Source of the DNA: Blastomyces gilchristii SLH14081
Lineage: Eukaryota > Ascomycota > Eurotiomycetes > Onygenales > Ajellomycetaceae
Length of the DNA stretch: 64,000 bases
Assembly: GCF_000003855.2 (NCBI RefSeq)
Contig: NW_003101677.1
Coordinates: 934,392 to 998,391, forward strand
Direction of reading: 5' to 3'
A model generated the notes under the pieces. It saw nothing but the letters and a program-made list of their open reading frames with translations. It was not told the origin of the DNA and ran no database searches. Of the stretch, positions 1-16,341 are shown piece by piece. The position numbers and the translations under genes were made by a program. Every line of letters begins with the position of its first letter. Within the stretch, counting starts at the first letter, position 1.

Positions 1-23
1 TCATCCCACTGACGTTCATACAG

Positions 24-1040
<1,017 letters not shown>

Positions 1041-2520
1041 CTTCCAAGAGGGGCTTTGAAACGAGAGAGAAATAAAATCCGAAAACCGGGTTAAGGATAA
1101 ACAAATTAGATACACCAAAGTTGGGAGATTCGGAAAGTACCCTTGTTCTCTCGACATGTCTTATTGCTATATAATACATCCTGATATATTCAAAAACGAA
1201 AAACAAGCTCATATACCACTACACTCTAGCCTCGTTATATATACTTCATTGGGGCGAGCGAGCAGGCCTTAAGAATTCTATTTTTGCTGCCACATCTTAT
1301 AACAGAACTCTCTATTTGATGGTGCTATTCCTCTGAATACTTTGGCTGTCATATTTTGCATTTTTATATCCTTTGTGGATGGATTCCCTGCTGCGCACAT
1401 CCTTTCCAATCTAAGTCTTATCCCTATGCTTTATTTTCTCCATTAACATGTCCGGTTCTTAAGCTCTCATTTTCGGTGTTCACTTGATTCTGGGTGGTTT
1501 GGGAAGCGTTGGGGTTGCCTCCTGCTTTGCTTCTATTCAACTTGAAATGTTCTACTTGGGGAATGATAGGGTTGGTTGAGACCTTCTCTTGCTAAAGAGC
1601 TTGCGAGGGATAGTACTTCGGGGCGAAAGGGATTGTCTCATTACAATGCTCGTCTATCGTCTTTCTTGTATTATTCCTCTATCCTCTCGACCCCTTACTC
1701 AGCTTGCCGTGCCTTCTTATCTCCTACCCTTAGCCATAAAAGCCTAGGCACTAAACCTGCCTCGCTTGCCGAATGATACGGTTCCTACACGCACACCGCA
1801 AAAAGTGTATGGCAAATTCCCCCATTTTTTTTCCTCCTACGATTATTTCCTTGATCTGTTGTTTTGTTGTTTTAAGTATTCTACTCATGTTTTCATTCCC
1901 TTTGATCAACAAGCAACCGGCTAGTTCAAGTTCTCCTCTACCGAAGCGGACGGATTGATTTACGGAGGATATTTATTATTTGTATGTATTGTAGTCTGTA
2001 CATAGGCTTTAGTTTGCTGTTATATAGATAAGGCGGGACTTATTTTGCGTATCGGAGAAAGGAACTACTAATGGCAAGCTCAAGTTCAAAAAACAGTTTC
2101 TTAAAAATGCTTTGATGAATATTCGTCCGGCTTTTTGTATCCTCGGCTCATGATCTCGCAGTTAAGTCACACCACGTGACTCTACTAGCTCCCCAGCCAA
2201 GATTCGGATGACAGCATCAAACGGGCCATCCTCAGCCTTTTTCCCCGGGTTTGTTGGAGCTGAATATGTATCTATCACCATCATCAGCTTGCCATTTGAG
2301 GGTAAATCCCCCAGTGAGATAGAAAATCTAGCTTCCTCACATCTTTATTGATTGTCTTTTTTGGTTTGTTCATATCCCAAAAATTCCTTCCTTACCCAAG
2401 CTCCCTCGCCCCCCCCCCCGGTCGTTCGATACAACAGGATAACAAAGGAGAGAACAAGGGAAAGAAGATCGGAGGGGAACCTGCTCGGAAAATAAGAAGA
2501 GATTTGAAAAAGGATATAAA
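1041..2520. other. Intergenic: hog1 3' flank and avl9 5' flank
   Basis: No supportable gene. Only short open frames (e.g. 1576-1776, low complexity) without recognisable motifs. The stretch 2340-2520 just upstream of avl9 is pyrimidine- then purine-rich, as in fungal 5' leaders. Confidence 0.5.
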
Positions 2521-5500
2521 ATGCGCCGTAGAAAAGATCGCGAACCTATTATTCTGGTTATAGATTTTCATCATGCAAGGTTAGTGAGCTTCCCTTTTCT
2601 ATGACGTTTCTCTCGATTGTTTCAATTTAATATGCCGCTATGCGGCGAGCTTTATCCGGGAGAAATCATATTTATAGCTGTATATTCTTGTTAAGCATGT
2701 GCATTGAAGTCGAAAAAAGCGCCTGCTCTGTTCATGGCATGTTCTTTTTGGTTAGTTACTAACCTGACGGAAATAAAAAATATCGCAGAGGTCCCGAGGT
2801 CGAGCATTGCTTTTGCAAGCAAGGAGCTGATGTCCTTGTGAAGAATGATTGGTCTCTATTACCATTCATGGCACTGTCCGATGGAGCGCATGCGTACGTC
2901 TTCCAAAATACTCATCCCGTTGCCTAGCCGAAACCCGAGCTCCCCCTAATCTTCATTTATTTATTTATTTTTCAGCTCCACCGAAGATTTCTCCTACTTT
3001 ACACTCAAGCAAAGCGCAACAGAGTCGGAGCCCGCCACTTCCCTCTTCGGAATATCATGCACACGCCAGATGGATTCGGCATCGCTGATCAATCGACCCC
3101 CTGACGTGACGAGGTCGACGGTTCAGAAAGCGGTGGTGGCTGTGATTGATGAGCCAAGGCATTTCGGGCAGTTGAGGCAGAAGTTGTCTATTGTTACGTC
3201 CGCGTGGTTTGCGCAGAGGTATGTGTTTTGGAGTGGTTAGTGGATGGAGTTGGATCTCAAGAAGGCACAAAGGTGGGGGGATTGATGCTGGGGAAATCAG
3301 AACTAGTTGGAGATGGGGATTAAGGGTCGGGAATTGTTTTTCTTTTCTTTTTGGTTTGCTGACTCTGTTTGGGAATTGTTAGAGATTTCTCGGATACGGA
3401 TATTTTAAAGGTATGGGTTTTGCCATTGCGTCGATTGCTGGTTAGGATGTGCAGCTCACTTAAGTCTTTCGTGGTGCAGATATTCCAGGAAAACTTGGCG
3501 GAAAGTTTAGATAATGATGAAGGCCAGAAAGATGAGAACTTGGGTGAGTGGCTCCGTAATGCTCCTTTTTTCGTTCAACCTTGCTAATTTTCTACGGGAA
3601 GGCCTTTCATTACGAGAGATGATCCATGAATTCAAGCACCAGACTCTGGTCTTGTTTAAATGTCTTTTACTGCAACCAAAAGTACTTCATGGACATTGGC
3701 TTCGCCCCAGGAGACTGAACATATAGCTTACAGTCCACTAGATGCTATTCTTTGGTACCCGCTGCGAACGACTCTGCATGATCCAATTCTCACTTATATC
3801 CTTAATACCCGGCCTTATTCACCATCTTGAAGATTGCGCAGACCCGTCCTTTGATAGCTACGCAGAGTCTGTTGTTAAACCTACGTCTCTCAAAACGAGT
3901 GAGAGGAGCTCATGTAAGCAAATTCAGCGACTGGTAATCTGTATATCCTCTCATTGACGGATTTTTAGTACTCGCATATATGGGTTTACCTCTTCAGATC
4001 TTCGGCAAGGTTTGCTTCCCACTCCATTTTTTTTATTCGTCCCAGCAGATTGAATCTCCGTACTAAGTTTTTGATAAGGGAAGTATATTTGGTCCCTACA
4101 CGCCCCTCCAGCGCCTGGATCTCCTCGCGGATTACGGCACGAAATCTTACGTGGTTGGATCCACAAACTCCCTGCTGTTGCAGCAGAAAGACCGGTACAG
4201 CGATATTCTTATTAATGTAAGGGTTGCAGGTCTTTGGCATGGAAATATTTGTTTTGTACTAACATGGGTACCTGCATCGTAGCTTGACGAAGATACAATC
4301 AACATTACCTCGCCGTCCTTGAGATCTGCTCTTTCGCTTTCCGCAGCTGACAGGCGATGGATTGATTTTCTGACGCAAACAATCTATGAAACCTGGGATG
4401 ATAACCAGCCAGAGCGGCCTAACACTCATGGATACTTGGGCTCCGAAGAGTTCATTCGCCTGCAATTTGAAGAGTATCTATTGGCGCTTCTCTCTTGTGA
4501 AAAGCTCCACGATGAAATGCGTCGCGGTTCGGGAACTTTATCACCAGGTTTGGATGTTGAAAGTGACCCGGCATCTGAATTTGGCACACATTTCCTCGAG
4601 CGTTGGAGGACAACGTCCAACTACGCTCTGTTTCACAAGCTCACATCTGACTCTCATTTGTTCTCAATCGTGGAACCGCGCCATCCCTGTGCTGGCGGCT
4701 TGGGTATCCAAGATATCCAAAGACGACTGGCCCAACAGATATCCGAATTACACTTGGATGAGCGAGTTCGCGAGGGCCGCGAAGCTCTTAACAAACACTT
4801 AGCCACTGGCCAAAAGAGAGTTAACTTCGCGTTCAACAGTTTCTGGGCTGACATAAACCAGCGTAAGAAGAACGAACAACAGCGGAGATACTCCGAAGAA
4901 GTTTCTGCGTCAGCGGACACTAACTCAGTAGCATCTCCCCGGACGTCGACTTCAACGATTGCAAACTCTCCCGGTGCAGGATCATGGACATTTGGCCCCC
5001 GAAAAGCGCCGGTAGTTGACATTTCCCAGGCGCAGGCAACTGTCGCTGCCGCGGGACAACGTGCATCTTCCTATTTTAGTTCCTGGGGCGCCTGGGCAAA
5101 CGATCGACGAAAGGAATGGCAGGAGAAGAAAGCCAGCGGGAGCAACAGCCCGGTGTCATCGCCTACTGCAGTGGTTTCGCCCCAGAGCTTGACCATCACT
5201 CCTAAAACGAACTCAGACGATCCGAGTCACTTGCCTGGAAGGGGCTCAGAGGAGATTCAAGGCCGCACGCATCACCCTAGTGGCTCCGTGTCCAGCGCGA
5301 GCACGAACCTTAGCCACAAGAAGGCATGGAGCAACTTGTTATGGAGGAGTAGCGGCAATCACACCTTTGACCCGGATATTCAAAATAATGTTAATCATAA
5401 TAATACAGCGCGGAGCCAGCGAACAAGCCGAGATTTGAAGATCAAGGAACGCGATACTACTAATGACGTGAACGATAACGATAACAATAATTCTAATACC

Positions 5501-5827
5501 AATATCGATGCCGTTGCTACTACAGCGAAAAACAGCCCTCCCCCATCCGAGCCACTACCAACATTACCGTCGCAAAACAAGGACTCCTTCGCACCATCAA
5601 CAGCCATATCCATGTCTGCAATGGATGCACAGACAACAAGCCAGCCCATATCCTCACCAACCCTCACCGCCGCCGACAAACTGAAGGTAAACTACCACAC
5701 CCACGAGCCAGCAATTTCCCCGCTCAATCTTGATGAGTCGGCTCATTGCGACCCTTTTACGGTCGTGGATCTGTCGGGCCCTACGCAGAAGTCGTCGACT
5801 AGTGAGGCTACCACGAAGGCAGAGTAG
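2521..5827 (+). CDS. avl9: Avl9 family late-secretory-pathway protein (ten exons)
   Basis: Transport protein Avl9 (DENN-like family), which in yeast acts in exit of exocytic cargo from the Golgi. Ten exons join in phase: 2521-2579, 2789-2893, 2976-3218, 3383-3410, 3480-3543, 3602-3681, 3742-3913, 3969-4009, 4079-4216, 4283-5827, giving 824 residues. The start ATG at 2521 gives a short basic leader followed by the conserved VIDFHHARGPEVEH opening. Further family hallmarks are FGISCTRQ, INRPPDVTRSTVQKAVV, FFGTRCERLC, LAYMGLPLQIFGKGS, FGPYTPLQRLDLLADYGTKS and GSTNSLLLQQKDRY, then a conserved DRRWIDFLTQTIYETWDDN block. The C-terminal ~300 residues (from about 620) are low-complexity Ser/Thr/Asn-rich and probably disordered. 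Exon 4 is only 28 nt. An additional non-coding or short coding 5' exon cannot be excluded. The gene converges on the mannosidase downstream. Confidence 0.93.
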
Positions 5828-6071
5828 AAATAATTTCGTGGTTGTGGGCAAAAGGGAGATGGGTGGGTAGCAGCTGGCTAGAAGGCCTTGCTTCCTACTT
5901 TTCTTTGTTTCCCCCTCTCCCTTGTTCATCTACCTTTTATTGGTTACCCCTGGTTTCTAGCTTCAAGATGGAGGGAGATGATGCAGCAACATCTCCCTCT
6001 TCATTTTCCGTTCCTGAAATTACCATACTGTTCTTCCTGTCAGCCCATCTCGGCGTTATCTTTTCTTCCTA

Positions 6072-6106
<35 letters not shown>

Positions 6107-6928
6107 TTTTTTTTTTTTTTGGGAGCCGACCAAAGAATTTAGGGATGGTGGCCCAAGAAATAATACCCTTTTTCCTCACGTCCCTTCTGTTTGTAGGGCT
6201 TCAAGTAGAATTCATTTGCTCTTTCATCACTGTTTTTTGGTCTTTTTGTGTGAACCTTTGATGATATCGTCCGTTTGCTCTTTTTACAGTGGCAAAAATT
6301 TCCATGGGGTGTGGTTCGTTACTATTCGTTTCCTTTTCCCTCCTAATTTTGCAGAGAATTATCGGGTGCTTTTTTATTTTTTATTATGTTGATGCTTATG
6401 TTTAGGTCCGGGATAATGTGTCTTATCTATATAGGTATATATATCTATGCTACATTTTTGTTTTCAGGATACCTGTTTTGGTAGCTGCCATCTACAAATT
6501 GACATGCGGGATGAACCTTCTTTGTTGATGTGGTTAAAACCTCTTCTCTCTCCCTTTTCTCTCTTACATTATACCATGCTTGGTTGGTTTTTCTTACCCT
6601 TATCTCCTTCATCGCCATTACTATCACCAACCTGCCTTTGATTTCCTATGATCCTTTGATCCATATTCATTAGGTCGCCAAGTCACATACAATTCCTGGC
6701 CATTCAGCTTTCTGAATCAGAGAAACGATATATGAAATAGACCAAATCGGAAGCTAGCGGAAAGTTATATACAATTATATTCAACCCAGTCCTCCCAGAA
6801 GAAAAAACGTAACCGTTGCTCATGCATAGCCAGGCTGTAGATTCCTTTATATCCCCATAAACTTAATAGTGATATGCGAAGTATAATAATAGGATGAGGC
6901 GTAACCAAATAGTCCACCCAATTCAAGG
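5828..6928. other. Convergent intergenic, avl9/mannosidase 3' ends
   Basis: AT- and pyrimidine-rich 3' flanking sequence between two convergent genes. It contains a CT microsatellite and a T tract (listed separately). Open frames here are pyrimidine-tract artefacts. Confidence 0.5.
6072..6120. repeat. (CT)n microsatellite followed by poly-T
   Basis: About 13 CT units (6072-6098) run directly into about 22 T residues, in the 3' flank of avl9. Confidence 0.95.
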
Positions 6929-8943
<2,015 letters not shown>

Positions 8944-10781
8944 TTTCACGTTTTGACTTTTGGAGCCGTTTCGACGGAGAGAGGCGACTGCTAATCCTCA
9001 CGTCCTTCGATTGCAGTTGGCCTGTTGATATAGCCCAGTCCCAAAAGCCAGCCTGCCTTCGGTACAACTGTGTGGTTGGAGGTTGGTTGAGGAATGTCCA
9101 CAGAGCGATTCATCTTGGCGGCAGTATTTAAACCTAGCTTTTGTCTCATTTCGTTAAATAGCTACAAGAAAACCAGGTAACAATGAGAATAAAATTAAAA
9201 ATGCAGCAAAATTATCAGACAGGCTGTCGTATTGAATGGATGGATGCAGTTATTGAAAAGGGCTTCTATACTATGGCCGGGGATTTAGTTATTTAACTAA
9301 ATAAGCCTGTGTGACCCCTCTGTTGTTGTCACCTATCTATCATTGTTCAGCCCACAAACCAGACATAAAAAACGCCTCAAACTACAGTTCAAAACGGGAC
9401 CAATGCTGTCTCTATACTAGGCTGAGACTGATAAAACGAATACCAAGTACGCTCGGTATACCTTGCTAACAAGGCTCCTGCATCGTCTGTAGTGCTAAGG
9501 TTGCTTTCCAGGTCGAACGCGGAAAAAAGGCTGCTCTTGAGGGTTTAACATAACACTCCAAAACCAAGGAGCCTTATTGTAAATAAATAAAGGCTCCTAA
9601 TGACGGGAAGGGGACGTGGTTGACGGTGTAAGTGTGAACGCCTCTCTGGAAACTACGGAGTACTCTCACTCGAACCATATCATCCAGGTGTTCTACACTA
9701 TGTACTTCCACAGTCATGGTCCTGAAGGTCTCCGCCAACTGACAGGAAGTTTATTATGGCTGGATCTGCTCTTTCTTTGTGGGTCGATTTCTCCCAGTTC
9801 GCCCGCGCAGCTAAGTCCCACACAGCTAAGACGATGCATCAGCTTTATCAGATTATTGCTGTGGCTATTCAAATGTTCAGAAGAGGCACTTAAGGACCCT
9901 TTCTCCAATGGTTCATGAATTCTCTTGCTATTGGCAAAATGTTAAAGTGCAATTTAGATAAAGTATAGCATATTTGATATCCTTCGCCTCCTTTAAGAAC
10001 ACCGTTACAAATGGTTATTCATGGTGAACTGGTAATTTATGTTGGATTGCTTTATTGATGGAGCAACCACCGAACAGGGTTTGTAGGTGAGCAGGACATA
10101 TGAATATAATTCCTCGAATTAATCTAGTTATCCCCTCTTTTTCTTTGATATCACCATCACCATCAACATTGTCGTTGACAATCCCACGCGGCAGTCGGCT
10201 AAAGTTAAACAACTCTGTGGCGCTTACTCAGCTGAATCTCCCCGCACATCTGATGTTCTCTTTTATTGGAGCGTGGAATATATCGCTCCACAGCCCAGCA
10301 GCGTTGATATATGCGGACCTGAATCCACTTTTCTTTTTTTCAGGACGCTTCGGCCATGCTTATAACGTTATCCTTGCTGGAGGATATTTATCCAGAGAGC
10401 AAAACTACCTCGGTTGAATCAAAATGGGCTCAAACGAATACCCACATAAACTGACAGACCCGTTCACCCACTGACACTGACTTGATTTCTTAGACCTTGG
10501 GACATTTATAAAGAATCTCTATATGCTGAACAAATAATAGAAACTTGGCCCTTTACTCAACCTCTATCCTGCGACTAGATACGTCGTATCCCGCCTTAAC
10601 TCCCGCCAAGTCGGCTGCCGCGCTTACCGTTATATCACAAGGGAAGCAAGCGATGTATTATACAAGCGAAGAGCTCTGAATTCTACATTTAATCACATCC
10701 ACACTCGTTTCCCCGTACCTCTCATACGACCCTGTACATAAGCCCTCACACGCACGTTCGTTCGTTTCGAACCTCCAAAAG
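8944..10781. other. Intergenic between divergent mannosidase and thioesterase genes
   Basis: 1.8 kb with no supportable gene. Short open frames (9616-9918, 10100-10417) have no recognisable motif and no splice-compatible partners. It should hold both promoters. Confidence 0.5.
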
Positions 10782-11249
10782 ATGGTCAGCAGCAACGAAG
10801 ACACCCCCTGGGAAAGGGTCCAGTCCTTCCTCAACATCGCCTCCGCCTACCCCGAAAACTCCAGTTGGGATGTGTCATGCATGAAGGCCATCAAACTTGT
10901 GAAAGTCGAACCGGGTACCGTCGAATTCGAATTCACAGTAACAGAAAATATGTGCAATCCGCTGGGGATATTGCATGGCGGCTGCACAACGACGATCCTA
11001 GACGTTCTAACGTCGACAGCGGCGTTTTCCCTACCGGACAATGACCTGGCGCTAGGGACGCTCAGTCGGACGTTGACAATGACGTTCCTGAGGCCTGTGC
11101 CTGTGGGTACGACGGTGAGGGTTGTGGTTCACTTGGTGGCGGCGGGGAAGAAATTTGTTAATTTCACGGGGAATCTGTTGACGCTGGATGGGAAGGTTTG
11201 TGCTAGTTGTGTACATGATAAGGCGGTGTTCAGGCCTGAGAAACTATGA
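10782..11249 (+). CDS. Hotdog-fold acyl-CoA thioesterase (ACOT13/PaaI-like)
   Basis: Single-exon 155-residue protein of the 4HBT/hotdog thioesterase superfamily, expected to hydrolyse acyl-CoA thioesters. The signature NPLGILHGGCTTTILD at about residues 61-76 carries the HGG motif that precedes the long hotdog helix, followed by the beta strands SRTLTMTFLRPVPVGTTVRVVVHLVAAGK typical of the fold (residues ~100-130). Length matches the family (about 140-170). No targeting peptide is evident. The start ATG at 10782 follows an A-rich leader (CCAAAAG). Substrate cannot be inferred. Confidence 0.85.
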   Translation: MVSSNEDTPWERVQSFLNIASAYPENSSWDVSCMKAIKLVKVEPGTVEFEFTVTENMCNPLGILHGGCTTTILDVLTSTAAFSLPDNDLALGTLSRTLTMTFLRPVPVGTTVRVVVHLVAAGKKFVNFTGNLLTLDGKVCASCVHDKAVFRPEKL

Positions 11250-12899
11250 AGAGGAGGTACAGGGGATAGTTTGTGGGATGTGATGTTTAGTGGAATGAGT
11301 TGGCTATTGGCTAATGGGAGCTGTGCAACGGGTGGTCAAAAAGAGAGATGAGAGCAGTCTTGGCCCTATCGAAAAGGACCTTTCCTCCGTTAAAGAGGTG
11401 GTGTGCGTTTTCAAGCCCAGGGGAGCTCGGTTTACATGAAATGGTTCGACGGATAGATATTGCGTTTATATCATTTTCCTGGATTTTATTTTGTAGAACT
11501 AGAAGAATAATAGATAGATGAACGCATTGTAATCTGTAACTGAATTCCAAGCGCAGATAGAGTCCGAGGTGTCCGCCGTTCCAGTGTTGGCCGGTTGGTG
11601 AACCCTCATATTGGTGTTGGTGGGAAATGGGGCCTAAGTTCTGCTTGTAATAAATATGAGAAATTCGATGTTTTAGCAGTTTCTAACTTCATTTTGTTCC
11701 CGATTCAATTTTAGTTATACGTTTGTATGTTTGTATGTATGTTTATATATTATTTTCTACATGGATTTTGTTGGCCGGATGCCCTATATGAGGCCACGTG
11801 ACCCACACACCTATCCATAGAATGCTGCGCGGCTAGATTAGTGTACAATCAACCAACCTTCCACCTCCATCAGATTTACTTATTGTCTGTTTTATCTATT
11901 TTTTTATTTTATTTTATCTATTTATTTATTTATTTATTTATTTATTTATTATTTTTTTTTTTCCATTCTCCGACTTGCAATTCCCCACAAGGCTCTCATC
12001 TCACACTCGGAGCCTCAAATCTGTTTCTTGCATCGTTCAAGAATGGTCTACATGACAATGTCCAACCAGTGGCAGCACGTTTTATCAAATCAGAAACCAC
12101 CAATGCAGGTTCATGCCGCTGTTATCTCTCATCCAATTGGATCATCAGGATTGATATGGTCTCGACCTGGTTTTGCAAGGAAGCTTAGATAGAGCTGGGT
12201 TTTGTCTCGAACAAGATCTGGAACATATTTACTCCCTCCAAGAGGGGCGAAATCCTCGCTGAGCTTATTAATGGCCTCAAAGTGACTTTGGGCTTGTTCC
12301 AAGGATTCCCATTTGGTGTCTGATCGCAACCTAAATAACCTAACCCACCCGGATATGTTCTTGTTGCAAGGAAGGACGCCATCTGCTTTTCCTTTTGTAT
12401 TTTATTCAACATTGCTTTTCATATAACTAGTTACTAGTTAACTCTTCTGCTCCATTGCTCTTGGATGACTGATTGACTGAAGCAGTGTGTCGCACTTGAC
12501 TGTTGTTTCTGCACCTCTTCGGAACCTTATTTACTTCCCCACCAGCTTCATTCATATATAAGTAGCCGCCAACCAACCTCTTCCACCGACAGTTTCTACA
12601 GCATCTCTTTTCTTCGGCTTTCTAATTTCTATATTCTCCAAATTGTCGGGAATATTCACTCGAGCTATTTTTATTTCAAGGTAAATGCTACATCTTCCTC
12701 CTCGCATTGCTCTCTATATTACCCGTTGCACAAACCCGTCAGAATGGCCCCGCGATTTGCAACTTTCCCCGCATAATTTCTCAGAAGAATCCATTTAACA
12801 AAGTTGTTCAAGATACGCAGTAGATCTGAGCGTTCTCTAGAGAACTTCTCAGATCATCTAATTCGAACAGCAGTTCCTTTTGCTCTTAACTCCTAAGTA
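11250..12899. other. Intergenic upstream of glycogen phosphorylase
   Basis: No gene supported. It contains a TTTA tandem array near 11926-11953 and a pyrimidine-rich leader region (12540-12900) before the phosphorylase start. Confidence 0.5.
11926..11953. repeat. (TTTA)n tandem repeat
   Basis: About seven TTTA units within a longer T/A-rich tract (11885-11962). Confidence 0.9.
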
Positions 12900-15800
12900 A
12901 TGGCTAGCCCAACGCGTGAACGTCGTCCGTCAGTCGGAGCCCCAATATCAGATCTTCAGGGGCCCGTTGGACCTGGATTTAGCCGCCCTAAGCATAAACG
13001 CACATATACCGGGTTGGGACCTCAGGACATCAAGAAAGTAGAAGCTAGTATCCCGGAGCCACTGCGAGAAGCGTATGTACTACTTCCCCACTTCCGAACG
13101 GACTGATCTTTCAGGATCACGGAATGGCCCATTGCCCTAGGAACCTATACATTGGATTTTCTAGAGAGAAAGTTGTGCTAATATTGTGTTTGGAAGTGCA
13201 GCTGGCGCAAGTTTGTATGGTTACTTTCCTCTATCAATAGCTGAGTGAGCTCTAATAGTTTGTCTGGCGGTAGTCTGCGAAAGAATTCGAGACGAAAGAT
13301 GAATTTGGGGTATGGTTTGTTTGAAATTTTTCTATATTGATTCACTTGGTTTTGCCTGAAACATGTTTGGGGTTTCTAAAATTTTCTAACGGGAGGTATA
13401 GAAAGAAGTTGTTCGCCATGTCGAGACCACTCTTGCTCGGTCTCTCTTCAACTGCGATGAATTGTAGGTGCTCTGGTGAAACCTCAGTGATTAATGCGCA
13501 ATTCGGGTGAACTTACTGCATCGATAGGGCGGCATACTCTGGCACCGCATTGGCATTTCGAGACCGACTTGTCATTGAATGGAATAAAACCCAACAGCGA
13601 CAGACCTTTGCAGACCAGAAGCGAGTTTACTGTATGTATTTATACCCTGGACATGTTTCGCGACCGTACTGACTTTGTAGATCTTTCTCTCGAATTTTTG
13701 ATGGGACGAGCTCTGGACAATGCTATGTTGAATGTGGGAATGAAGGATGTTGCAAGAGGTTTGATTCTTACTCCTCTAATTAACTCATCATTGCTAATGC
13801 AAGTGTTACAGATGGGCTGAAAGACCTTGGTTTCCGAATCGAAGATGTTATTAGCCAAGAGCATGATGCTGCTCTGGGAAATGGCGGCTTGGGGCGACTT
13901 GCTGCCTGCTTTCTTGACAGCCTGGCGTCTCTTAACTATCCTGCATGGGGATATGGATTGCGATATCGATACGGCATTTTTAAGCAAGAGATAATCAACG
14001 GATATCAGATTGAAGTCCCAGATTACTGGCTCGATTTCAACCCATGGGAGTTCCCACGCCACGATGTCACCGTTGATATCCAGTTTTATGGGTCGGTTAG
14101 GAAATATCAAGATGAAAGAGGGAAGACTATTCATTCATGGGAAGATGGAGAGATTGTTCGAGCGGTGGCTTATGATATGCCCATTCCTGGTTATGCCACA
14201 CCAACAACCAACAATCTCCGTCTCTGGTCAAGCCAGGCCGCCAGTGGGGAGTTCGATTTTCAAAAGTTCAACGCAGGCGAGTATGAAAGCGCCGTGGCTG
14301 ACCAACAGCGTGCGGAGAGCATATCAGCAGTGCTGTATCCCAACGACAACCTCGATCGTGGAAAGGAACTACGTTTGAAACAACAATACTTTTGGTGCGC
14401 GGCTTCCCTCTACGATATTGTGAGGCGATTCAAGAAGACCAAACGTGCATGGTCAGAGTTTGCTGACTACGTCGCGATCCAACTGAACGATACGCATCCC
14501 ACTCTTGCAATAGTGGAACTACAGCGTATCTTCATTGACCAGGAAGGGCTGGAATGGGACGAGGCTTGGAATATCGTATCCAGAACGTTCGGTTATACGA
14601 ATCATACGGTTTTGCCCGAAGCTTTGGAGAAATGGTCTGTTCCTCTTATCCAGAGCCTCCTTCCAAGACATTTGCAAATTATCTACGATATAAATTTGCA
14701 GTTTCTGCAGATGGTGGAGAAAAAGTTTCCGAAAGATCGTGACCTGTTAACTCGAGTTTCAATAATCGAAGAATCTCAGCCAAAAATGGTTTGTATGGCC
14801 CATTTGGCGATTATTGGCTCTCACAAAGTCAATGGAGTGGCAGAGCTACACTCTGACCTTATCAAGACGACGATCTTCAAGGATTTTGTTGAGATATATG
14901 GCCCGGACAAATTCACCAATGTGACAAATGGCATCACCCCTAGAAGATGGCTCCATCAGGCTAATCCTCGCCTCTCTAATCTCATTGCTTCGAGGCTAGG
15001 AGGTCACGACTTTTTGAAGGATCTTACTTTACTCGACAAGCTTGAGGCATACATTGACGACGAAGATTTCAAGGAGGAATGGGCGGATATCAAACATGCT
15101 AACAAAGTTCGGCTTGCGAACCATATCTTGGATACCACTGGGGTTCTTGTTAACCCGAAAGCTCTTTTTGATATACAAGTCAAGCGGATCCATGAATACA
15201 AGCGGCAACAATTAAACATATTTGGGGTGATACACAGGTATCTTAAAATAAAAGCAATGAGTGCCAAAGAACGGGCAAAGCTTGTTCCTCGTGTCTCGAT
15301 TTTCGGAGGAAAGGCAGCACCAGGATATTGGATGGCGAAAACAATTATCCACCTTATTAACCAAGTTGGGTCAGTTGTCAACAACGATCCGGATGTTGGA
15401 GATCTTTTGAAGGTCATCTTTGTGGAAGACTATAACGTTAGCAAGGCGGAAATTATATGCCCTGCTTCGGATATCAGCGAGCATATTTCAACTGCTGGTA
15501 CAGAGGCCAGTGGGACAAGCAACATGAAATTCGTCCTTAATGGAGGCCTGATAATTGGCACATGTGATGGCGCAAATGTGAGTCTACTTTAACCACGATT
15601 TCTCATGAGCTAAACTCTAATTTAAAACCGCCCTTAGATCGAAATAACCCGCGAGATCGGCGAGCAGAATATCTTCCTTTTCGGTACCCTGGCTGAAGAT
15701 GTTGATGATCTGCGTCACAACCATCTTTATGAGAAGGATAGCATCACCATAGATAGCGATTTGGCCGCCGTCTTCGACAGTATCCGCTCGGGAACTTTTG

Positions 15801-16051
15801 GTGATGCTAGCTCATTTTCAGCCCTCATTTCAGCAATCACCGACCATGGCGATTACTATCTGGTCTCAGACGATTTCCATTCTTATATCACGACGCAGGA
15901 TATGGTGGATGAGGCGTATCGGGATCGGGATGGATGGCTTGAGAAGTGCATTTTGAGCGTGTCGAGGATGGGGTTTTTCTCGTCTGATAGGGTTATTGCG
16001 GAGTATGCGGAGACTATTTGGAATGTGGAACCGGTTGCCGTTGCGGAGTAG
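12900..16051 (+). CDS. gph1: Glycogen phosphorylase (GT35)
   Basis: Releases glucose-1-phosphate from glycogen in the cytosol. Eight exons join in phase: 12900-13072, 13202-13214, 13274-13309, 13402-13463, 13528-13631, 13681-13758, 13812-15577, 15638-16051; 881 residues, normal for fungal GT35. Seen: LSLEFLMGRALDNAMLN, EHDAALGNGGLGRLAACFLDSLA, YGLRYRYGIFKQ, DIQFYG, LNDTHPTLAIVELQRI, NVTNGITPRRW, VKRIHEYKRQQLN, and EASGTSNMKFVLNG, in which the lysine carries pyridoxal phosphate. The N-terminal leader RRPSVGAP places a serine after basic residues like the regulatory phosphosite of Gph1, though this is inference. Exon 2 is only 13 nt and exon 3 only 36 nt, which a gene finder could miss; together they encode the conserved WRKF...KEFETKDEF stretch. 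Confidence 0.95.
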
Positions 16052-16341
16052 GGCGGCCGCTGGCGATGTTTGGTTGGGGTTAATTAGACGGTGGAGAGGG
16101 AAGATGAACGTTTTTCCAAGGTGGTGTTGGATATTCACTCTTTGTCATTCCATTCTTATTATTGTCGAGCTTTGTCATTTTGCAGAGTTTCTTGTCCGGT
16201 CTTCCTGACGAGGAAATTGGCCTGATAATGCTTCGCAAATGTGATTTCGGATTTATTTTCACACAAGTATTGTCTTAACGGGACTGTGGATTATAATCAT
16301 ATAGGGTTTGTAAACCCGTAAATTGCAAGTTCTCTCGAGTT

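Noticed and set aside
13640..14134. 164-residue minus-strand frame inside glycogen phosphorylase.
   Set aside because: Antisense shadow of a well-supported gene.
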